NCBI GenBank assembly: GCA_011799875.1
Contig: CM022297.1
Location: forward strand, 76,016,488 to 76,080,487
Source of the DNA: Thinopyrum elongatum
Lineage: Eukaryota; Streptophyta; Magnoliopsida; Poales; Poaceae
Direction: 5' to 3'
DNA: 64,000 nucleotides
This document shows positions 56,045-64,000 of this stretch, piece by piece (the first letter of the stretch is position 1; every line of letters begins with the position of its first letter). Made by a program: the position numbers and the translations under genes. The notes beneath the pieces were generated by a model, which saw only the letters and a program-made list of their open reading frames with translations, had not been told where the DNA came from and made no database searches.

Positions 56045-57596
56045 AATTATGGTGCATTGCTATGACTAGGTGCCACCTCATCAGTTTTGCCTATGTGTCA
56101 TGTCTATGTGTCAATTTTTGCCCCAGGTTGTGAAGCAGCCTATATTTCTGTCATTCCCAAAATTCCCAAAAAAATTGGGCATTCTTTACTATCCAAATCA
56201 TTGCCTCATGACAATATTCAGCTCGATTTGCCTGGTAAATCTTCCTCGACAAATTTCCAAAGTTTCTGTTCAGCTAGAACCGTTGTGAAGGAAGTACTAG
56301 CTAGGCATATCCTAATGAGCTCAATTTCTGCCACATCTTCTATATTCCCAAATCATATCTCTCCACAAAATTTGAGCCCCATCTAACAATCTATGTGAGC
56401 TCACCATCCAATCTTTGTTTCTGGTAATATTTTTAGTTTGTGAAGCAACTATATTTTATGTTAATTTATAATTGCTGAAAATTTACCAGGACATGACCCT
56501 ACCCATATAACCTCCCTCCACCAAATTTTAGCTCATTTAATCTATCCAATTTCCCTCAACATTTTTCCCAATTGTCTGTTCAGTGGAGAGCACTGTGAAG
56601 GAAGTACCATTTGTATTTATCCAAATGGTATGAAATTATTACAGTGCCTTCATATGCCCAAATTATCATCCTCCTCGAAACTTCAGATCAATCCATTCAT
56701 TCATTTGAGTCCAGCTTCAACATTCATATTTCTGTCTAGTGTGGTACTTTGCAAAGCAAGTGGCACCTAGGCTCCTCCATTTGAGCTGCAAATTTTCCAA
56801 GAAAGTGTCATTAGTAGATGATCATCCTCGGCCAAACCTCAGGCCCATTGGCCACGTGCATTTTCCCTACCACTAATCAAACACTTGGCTACTAATTCAT
56901 GTTTGAGCTTAGTTCAATCTCCTCGTGACATTCTTCTATTGCCTTATTCTTCCTAACACCTTTTTTTAAACAAAGAAGGGCCCCGAAGGACCCAGATTAT
57001 ATTAGATAGAACCAGATGCAGCACACCTTTTACATGGACCCAAACAAAGGTAGAAATTACATCCAAGTCCAAGGACTTTGCAAAGAGGACCCCAGATCGA
57101 AATATCAGATTGCAATTTGGTCCCTAATCGAAGATTCAGCAGGGGATACTCGCCACCGCCGGGGACATAGCCACTTGGGGGGGCGAGCTCGCCGCCACTC
57201 CTTCCCCAACGGTCAGCCAGAGGAGGGAGAAGCAGCCACCTTGCCGTCTTCGTACTGCCTCCCTTTTGGCTCGTCGGCCAGGAGGAATATGAGATTGGTT
57301 GCCTTTCAACCAGAAAAGTCGGTGACGGAGCGACAGGAACCGGCAGCCGATCACCGGAATCCAGCAGTCGCCGTTGCTCCTGCACAAGCACCACCGAGGA
57401 TATGCTCCAGGAACAAATTCCTAACACCTACCGGGGGAGTTCCCAACCCACTAGACATGCCTAGGCCGCCCAGAACACGTGGCAACGCCACGGTCATGCG
57501 ATGACCACGCGGCGGGCATGCGAGTTTACGCGCTCTGAAGTTGGGGCCCTTGGCCACCATCCAAACCTTAACGTATCGCCACCAAACCATGTATTC
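56045..57596. other. AT-rich then GC-richer stretch of Z, no gene recognised
   Basis: 56100-56950 has fragments repeated with variation (CTCGACAAATTT, GTGAAGGAAGTACC) and no frame. 57000-57530 is GC-richer with overlapping frames on both strands but no motif I can name. Confidence 0.35.
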
Positions 57597-60527
57597 TGAT
57601 TAAATAGATACTTATGTACCTATAAATGATTTTTGGAAAAAATAAAGAGCAAACTATGAGGCAGCTGCAGTTCAAATTTGACCCGCTTCCTACTGAATCG
57701 GCGGAAATTTGTCTTTTTCACCAGAGGTGTATAAAAACTTTTGACACCCAACCATTTTGTCAATTGTACATTAAATATGACCTAATGTATTATAAAAATG
57801 ATCTAGTCCCATTTTGCAACAAATATATGGTAGGTCCTTCACAAAAAAAACTCGTTTTGGGCACTCGAAAAATAGAAAATGATTTTTTCGTCCAAAGAAA
57901 ATGAAAACTTCCTTAGGCAACATTGTTTGCCATTTCAATATGCACCCTTGTGCACAATATGAGATCATTTGAACAAACTATGCCACGAATGTGGCCATAA
58001 GATTTATCATTTTCCTTGAAAACCATGAATCTTCACACATGATAGCTCATTTCTGAGAACATTTTTTTAAAGAATTGTTGTATTACAAGTTTATTATTTT
58101 TTTGGCAACTTGGTCACATATAATGACATAATGCGGAGGTTTTTCAATTTTTTGATTTTTTTTTAATTTTTCATGCCCGTTTCAAAATGCGGTCAAAATT
58201 GGGGGCATGACCGTTCCTAGCTAGTGGTTGAATCTTGGAATTTTTTTTGGTGTTTCTCTCATTAAATATATACTTATGTACCTAGAAATGATTTTTGGAA
58301 AAAATAAAGAGCAAACTATGAGGCAGCCACAGTTCAAATTTGACCCACTTTCAGCTGAATCTGCGGAAATTTGTCTTTTTCACGAGAGGTGGATAAAATC
58401 TTTTGACACCCAACCATTTAGTCAATTATACATTAAATATGGCGTAATATTTATAAAAATGATCTGGTCCAATTTTGCAACAAATATATGGTAGGTCCTT
58501 CACAAAAAATCTCATTTTGGGCACTCGAAAAATGGAAAATGATTTTTTCGTCAAAAGAAATTGAAAACTTCCTTCGCCAACATTGTTTGCCATTCCAAGA
58601 TGCACCCTTGTGCACAATATGAGGTCATTTGAACAAACTATGCCATGAATGTGGCCATAAGTTTGATCATTTGGCTTGAAAGCCATGCATCTTCACACAT
58701 GATAGCTCGTTTCTGAGAACACTTTTTAAAAATAATTACCGTATTACAAGTTTATTATTTTTCCTAGTAACTTAGTCACATATAATGACACAATGCGAAG
58801 GTTTCCAATTTTTTTAATTTTTTTTAATTTTTCACGCCCATTTCAAAATGCGGTCAACACGGCGGGCATGACCGTTCCTAGCTAGTGGTTGAATATTGGA
58901 AAACTTTTGGTGTTTCTGTTATTAAATAGATACTTATGAACCTAGAAGTGATTTTTTGAAAAAATAAAGAGCAAACTATGATGCAGCTGCAGTTCAAATT
59001 TGACCCGTTTCCTGCTGAATCGGCGAAAATTTGTCTTTTTTTACCAGAGGTGGATCAAAGCTTTTGACACCCAACCATTTGGTCAATTGTGCATTAAATA
59101 TGACCTAATGTATTATAAAATTGATTTGGTCCAATTTTGCAACAAATATATGGTAGGTCCTTCACAAAAAAACTCATTTTATGCAATCAAAAAATGGAAA
59201 ATGAATTTTTCGTCCAAGGAAAATGAAAACTTCCTTAGGCAACATTGTTTGCCATGCCAAGATGCACCCTCATGCACAATATTAGATCATTTGAACAAAC
59301 TATGCCATGAATGTGGCCATAAGCTTGATCATTTGGCTTGAAAGCCATGAATCTTCATACATGATAGCTCATTTCTGATAATACTTTTTTAAAATAATTA
59401 CCATATTACAAGTTTATTATTTTTCCTGGTAACTTGGTCACATATAATGACACAATGCGAAGGTTTTCCATTTTTTTGAATTTTTCATGCCCGTTTCAAA
59501 ATGCGGTCAAACGGCGTGCACGACCGTTCCTAGCTAGTGGTTGGATCTTGGAAAAAATTTGGTGTTTCCCTGATTAAAGAGATACTTGTGTATCTAGAAA
59601 TAATTTTTGGAGAAAATAAAGAGCAAACTATGAGGCAGCTACAGTTCAAATTTGATGCGCTTCCTACTGAATCGGCGGAAATTTGTTTTTTTCATGAGAG
59701 GTGGATCAAAGCTTTTGACACCCAAAAATTTGGTCAATTTTGCATTAAATATGGCCTAGTATTTTAGAAAATTGATTTGGTCCAATTTTGCAACAAATAT
59801 AGGGTAGGTCCTTCACAAAAAAAACTCATTTTGTGCGCTCGAAAAATGGAAAATAAATTTTTCGTGCAAAGAAAACGAAAACTTCCTTAGGAAACATTGT
59901 TTGCCATTCCAAGATGCACCCTTGTGCACAATATTAAATTATTTGAACAAACTATGCCATGAATGTGGCCATAAGATTGATCATTTGGCTTGAAAGCCAT
60001 GAATCTTCATACATGATAGCTCATTTCTGAGAACACTTTTTTAAAATAATTACCATATTACAAGTTTATTATTTTTCCTGGTAACTTGGTCACATATAAT
60101 GACACAATGCGAAGGTTTTCCAATTTTTTGATTTTTTTTGAATTTTTCATGCCCATTTCAAAATGCGGTCAAAACGGCGGGCATGACCGTTCTGAGCTAG
60201 TGGTTGAATCTTGAAAAAAATTTGGTGTCTCTCTCATTAAATAGATACTTATGTACCTAAAAATGATTTTTTGGAAAAAATAAAGAATAAACTATAAGGC
60301 AGCTGCAGTTCAAATTTGATCCGTTTCCAGCTGGATCGGCGGAAATTTATCTTTTTCACGAGAGGTGAATCAAAACTTTTGACACCTAACTATTTGGTCA
60401 ATTGTACATTAAATATGTCCTAATATTTTAGAAAATTGATTTGATCCAATTTTGCAACAAATATATTGTAGGTCCTTCATAAAAAAACTCATTTTGAGCA
60501 CTTGAAAAAGGGAAAATGCATTTTTTG
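57597..60527. repeat. About 660-bp tandem array, 4.4 copies
   Basis: TAAATAGATACTTATGTACC starts recur near 57601, 58263, 58923, 59575 and 60238. Each unit has GAGCAAACTATGAGGCAGC, CAGTTCAAATTTGACCC, TTTTGACACCCAACCATTT and CTATGCCATGAATGTGGCC. The repeated open frames of 60-113 codons are not translated genes, since each copy has different stops. Confidence 0.9.
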
Positions 60528-61197
60528 TCAACAACGACCAATTTTTTAGTCAACTACAACCAATTTAGATGGTCATGACATCGTACGCGTGTACTGCATT
60601 TTGATTGGTCCGTGGGCATTTCACGCGGATCATGGATGGAACACCGTCGGATGCTCGCGGATCCAACGACAGTCCTCACCCCAAGCCCACCTAAGCCGAA
60701 ACCCTAGCTCTCCTGAGTCCCCGTGGACATTTTCCATCCACCCTCCCGCCTCCTTTCTTTCTCCCCTCGCTCTCTTCTCCTTCATCTCTCCGTCCGCGCA
60801 TGCCATGGCCGCCCGCACGCCCCTCTGTCGCCCACGCCTCACTCCAGCCGGCGTTGACCCGCAGCCCATCTCCCGCTCCCTCTCTCCACCGATCCATCGA
60901 TCCACGGCTTCCCATCTGCACGCCTTTCTCCTCGCGGCATCCCATTGATCCACGGCCAGATCCGCCACCCACCCCGACTCACTCCTCGTCCCACCCACCC
61001 CGATCCATCCCCCCTCGTCTCTCACATCGCCGCCGTTTGCTTCACCTCCGCCGTGCCCTGCAGGCAACAGCGGCCACCCCGCCCCATCGCTGCCGAGCAG
61101 CACCGCAGCAAGGCAAGCCCTGCATCTGCACGCACGCCCAGAAGCTCGTCTGATCTCGTGACCGCCCTGCTGACTAACTCACGCGAAATGGTGCGCA
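60528..61197 (+). promoter_or_regulatory. Promoter and leader-like region before the DUF1218 exon
   Basis: GAAACCCTAGCTCTCCTGAG near 60699 and a long C-rich tract are typical of cereal 5' leaders. The Pro-rich frames at 60589-61150 look non-coding. No clear TATA box. Confidence 0.3.
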
Positions 61198-61407
61198 GGC
61201 CACGGTGATGCCGGATTTGGCCAAGGAGTACGACTACTACGCCTACGACTCGGACATCGCCACCGGCTACGGCGTCGGCGCGCTCCTCCTCCTCACCATC
61301 GTGCAGGCCGTCGTCATGCTCGCCAGTCGGTGCTTCTGCTGCGGCCGCGGGCTCAAGCCGGAGGGCTCGCGCGCCTGCGCCCTCATGCTCTTCCTCTTCT
61401 CATGGTA
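61198..61407 (+). pseudogene. DUF1218 membrane-protein exon (captured fragment)
   Basis: After the acceptor GTGCGCAG the frame reads KEYDYYAYDSDIATGYGVGA, then LLLLTIVQAVVMLASRCFCC (membrane span and Cys motif) and GSRACALMLFLFSW up to a TG|GTAAAC donor. This is the central exon of plant DUF1218 proteins, small membrane proteins linked to wall and vascular development. The N-terminal signal/first span and the last two spans are not found within 2.5 kb, so only one exon seems to be present. It may be spliced to the SNU13-like exons downstream. Confidence 0.7.
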
Positions 61408-61603
61408 AACTATTTATTACAGTATGTTTAAGTTAAGTTTCCTTTCCATTCGTTTGCCTTCTGACATTTGTGGCCATAGTTCAGTTTTCCGCTTCTGCAG
61501 CAATTTGAAATTGATTAGATCTAGCCCTGTGGTCTGAATTTACTGATGGCGCTTAAGCCTCAGTTTAGATCTAAAGTGAGGTTGAGGTTGGGGTTCAGAT
61601 CTG

Positions 61604-61626
61604 TGTGTGTGTGTGTGTGTGTGTGT
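61604..61626. repeat. GT dinucleotide microsatellite
   Basis: About eleven GT units lie within intron-like DNA. Confidence 0.8.
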
Positions 61627-62329
61627 TGATTCTGCTGCTGGTTTGTTTTATGTTGGGTTGGCTATTAATTTCAAGCTAAGAATTACTCCGTACTTTAATA
61701 CTTTAGAGTCGAGTGCCTTCTGAACTGGGTGCCCCCTCACGGCCTAATTTGGTTAGCCTGGAAGGATTCTGTGTTTGTGGTAAATTTAGTAGTAGTTGTT
61801 GACAGTTCTGTTATGGAGATGCAGAATTGTGCAGGTACCTTAGATCTGTTATAAGTTTGGTATATAGAATCTCTTGACTGAACCAAATTTTGGCACAGAA
61901 CTGGTACTGTATTATAGTAGGAGTAGCTCTTATTGAACTGGTACTGCTACCGGTGAGCACCCACCTCCTCCTCCTGCTGCTTCTCATCTCATCTTATCTG
62001 CTGCTGTTGTATGTCTGTCTGCAATGCATCATGGACACAAATTTCAGAAAATCTTGACACCACCATTCTGAATCATACATCATCATAGCTCTGACTGCAC
62101 GTAGATGCTTAACAATGAGCAACTACCCGCCGCCGGGATCACTAGCACCGCCCCATTGTTACTGCCGCGCACCGGAGCAGGTGCTTAATCCGCCTAGCCG
62201 CCGCGCTTCTGAAACCATGCCGCTTGCCCATCTACAAGCAACATTCAGGGTTTTAAACTGCCACATTTTATAGCTAGCTAGTTCGACCAAGGTAATCTGC
62301 TATATGGGTAAACTCGCATTGCAATGGTC

Positions 62330-62430
62330 CGATGAGCTGACATGGTGGCATGGCATGTACTGATGCATTGATTTATTAGCTGACATGGTGGCATGTACAT
62401 GCCACGCCACCATGCCAGTGCCTTGCGCCC
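62330..62430. repeat. Inverted and direct repeat of GACATGGTGGCATG
   Basis: AGCTGACATGGTGGCATG occurs at about 62336 and 62381 and its complement CATGCCACGCCACCATG at about 62398-62414, forming a hairpin like a small MITE. The rest of 61408-62996 is intron-like with no gene seen. Confidence 0.55.
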
Positions 62431-62996
62431 GCCTACCTGCAGTGCTCTGCTGCTTCTCATCTCTCATCCTCTTAGCTGCTATGGCTGTATGTCATGTGTG
62501 CACCATGGACAAAAATTTCAGAGCCAACTGAAAGAAATTCTACTCTTTACTGCAGAACAGTATACAGCATAACTTTGTTGGTTGCCTGCTAATTGTGTGC
62601 AAACTACCTATCAATAGCTTATCAAGCACTGCCTGACTGGCTCGCATCGCTCTGCTGTCGTCGTTGTGCCGTCAGTGCTCTTTCCTCTCTGTCTGTCTAC
62701 GACAGTAGGATTCATGCACCAAGCCAAGAACCTGAATCTTTTGTTAGGCTGCTAGTAAACCAGGCTGTACTCTTTCCAATTGCAAGTTGGATAGAACCTG
62801 CAATTAAGTGCACAGACATATATGGATTCTGGTTCAATTCATATGTATGTTTGTATGTGCATGCTTACGACTTTGACTTAAACTAGTTAATTCATTGTTC
62901 TACCTTGAAGGTGACCAGTCCCTAGTTGCGCGCTTTGGTCGGTCCTGCTAATTTCTGTTCCTATGATTTTTAATCTCCGTTTTCTATTTTCCCCAG

Positions 62997-63764
62997 CTAC
63001 CAAGACTCTGAGTTTGTGGTGATGGCAGCTGACACGGAGCCGATCAAAATCTTCCCCCACCCCCTGTTGCTCCCTGATGATAACAAGGTAGAAATTCTCT
63101 CCGTATGCTGCATCATATATAGTACTGCTAATTAGTTTGTATGTTGTTGCTTGCGTGATATGGTTAGACCGACGACTGTATGATGTGTTAAAGATTAACA
63201 GAATATATGATATGACTTGTGTGCTGACCTCTAGTATCTTGCTCATCTGTAATGTGTCTGTTGTACGCTTGCCTTTCTTTGGCCTACTATTTTTATTTAT
63301 CAAATGAAAGGACATTCTGTTTGGCAGTGGGCAATTTTGCTCAAAAATAAGTAAATAAATTATATGTGCATGCTGAAATGTTAGATGTCTGTTGGTTGCT
63401 GTATATGGGCAAGACGAATTGAATCCTGCCGTGTACTTGTCAATTCTAGCTTATATTGGTGTTTTGCGATCCTAAAAAATTATTGAATCCTGCTGTGCAC
63501 TTGTCAATCCTGCTGTGTATTCATATTGTGTCTATGTTTTCTTGTATGAACGAGGTATCTCATTTTAACTAGCTAGAGAACAAAAAGCATGGTACTAGCT
63601 CAATTTGTGTTATCATTCTAAATAAGTTTCCTTTTCTTGAATGGTCTGTTCATAATATATTTGCCTCACTTTTTCTGATTCTTCTCTGCTGATTCATGTA
63701 ACAGGGCGACCGAGGAAGGCATGTTGCCATTTTGTTTGTTCCCAGCCCTGATTATGCTCGTCCA
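62997..63764 (+). pseudogene. SNU13/NHP2L1 (15.5K, L7Ae family) fragment, two exons
   Basis: Exon 62997-63087 (TTTCCCCAG before, GTAGAA after) reads SEFVVMAADTEP then IKIFPHPLLLPDDNK. Exon 63705-63764 reads ILFVPSPDYARP. Both follow the L7Ae-type core of SNU13, which binds kink-turns in U4 snRNA and C/D snoRNAs, but many core residues differ (for example the EILLHLPLL segment). The N-terminal and C-terminal exons are missing. The first exon starts in a phase that fits the donor of the DUF1218 exon upstream. Confidence 0.6.
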
Positions 63765-63826
63765 GTGAGTCCGGCATGTTGTTCATTTGACTATGGTCGT
63801 CCAGTGAGTCCGGCATGTTGTCATTT
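63749..63826. repeat. 39-bp tandem duplication over a splice donor
   Basis: CGTCCAGTGAGTCCGGCATG followed by TTGT occurs twice, at about 63759 and 63798, so the donor CCA|GTGAGT is present twice. 63827-64000 has no further gene. Confidence 0.75.
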
Positions 63827-64000
63827 TCTTGTAAAGCACTACTGTATTACACTTGTAGAGCTTGTAAAGTACTGTTTTACACATGGTCATATGTATTGGC
63901 ACGGATAGAGCTTGTTACTGTGATTGCCATTGTATTACATGATCTGGTTGCTCTTGTTTGTAGTATCATGTGTGATTTTTGTCTGCTGGTTGAAATATGA

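Larger units (their letters stand above)
55797..64000. mobile_element. CACTA-like element Z, left end; right end not seen
   Basis: CACTACAAGAAATATGTC is a standard Triticeae CACTA terminus, preceded by AAC. Subterminal GACCA(A/T)TTTGGTC motifs follow (55850-56040) and similar ones recur at 60533-60570. No inverted copy of the terminus is found up to 64000. The gene fragments at 61198-63764 may be its cargo, or Z may end near 60600 with a lost terminus. Confidence 0.55.

Noticed and set aside
57002..57504. Frames of 141 and 162 codons on opposite strands
   Set aside because: No motif and no splice context; composition changes abruptly and both strands are equally open.

Overview
The window looks like intergenic DNA from a Triticeae grass genome (wheat, goatgrass or barley group). 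The evidence is a large LTR retrotransposon with no coding capacity and ~4.2 kb LTRs, several nested CACTA transposons carrying captured genes, a grass-type Helitron and Stowaway MITEs. I see no intact ordinary host gene. Almost everything is a transposon or a gene fragment carried or broken by one.

Layout. 1-14111: a LARD-like Gypsy retrotransposon (Sukkula/Erika type is my best guess). Its 5' LTR (3468-6086) is interrupted by another LTR of the same superfamily (1-3467). It has a primer binding site at 6090, a 3.9 kb domain with no credible ORF, and a full 3' LTR (9943-14111). This element sits inside a Copia element, of which the RNase H end and a short LTR remain (14115-14769). 15225-15690: palindromic minisatellite. 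16321-21430: Helitron with exon-like fragments and two Stowaway MITEs. 22393-38228: an older block with two B3-domain genes, a small basic coiled-coil gene and a NAC-domain gene, all decayed.

That block was broken by two related CACTA elements in opposite orientation. Element X (25946-34422, TSD TGC) lies within B3 gene 2. Element Y (38229-55762, TSD GAA) lies within the NAC gene. X and Y share their ends, subterminal repeats, a homologous ~504 bp tandem array and small Ala-rich ORFs. At the same position each carries a different gene: X an apparently intact GRF zinc-finger gene, Y a B3-domain gene. Y also holds a 3'-5' exonuclease-like ORF. Y in turn contains a third CACTA, element C (43146-49620, TSD GCA), with a TNP1-like/Ulp1-like gene and a long hairpin. 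A fourth CACTA-like element, Z, starts at 55797 in the NAC remnant. It has a ~660 bp tandem array and probably runs to the window end, where a DUF1218 exon and SNU13/NHP2L1-like exons lie in splice-compatible phase.

Recurrent signal. Thirteen premature stops that each split an otherwise continuous gene-like frame are all TAG or TGA, never TAA. C-to-T decay at methylated CAG and CGA sites would give this pattern. Functional statements rest on motifs read by eye. No database search was run.
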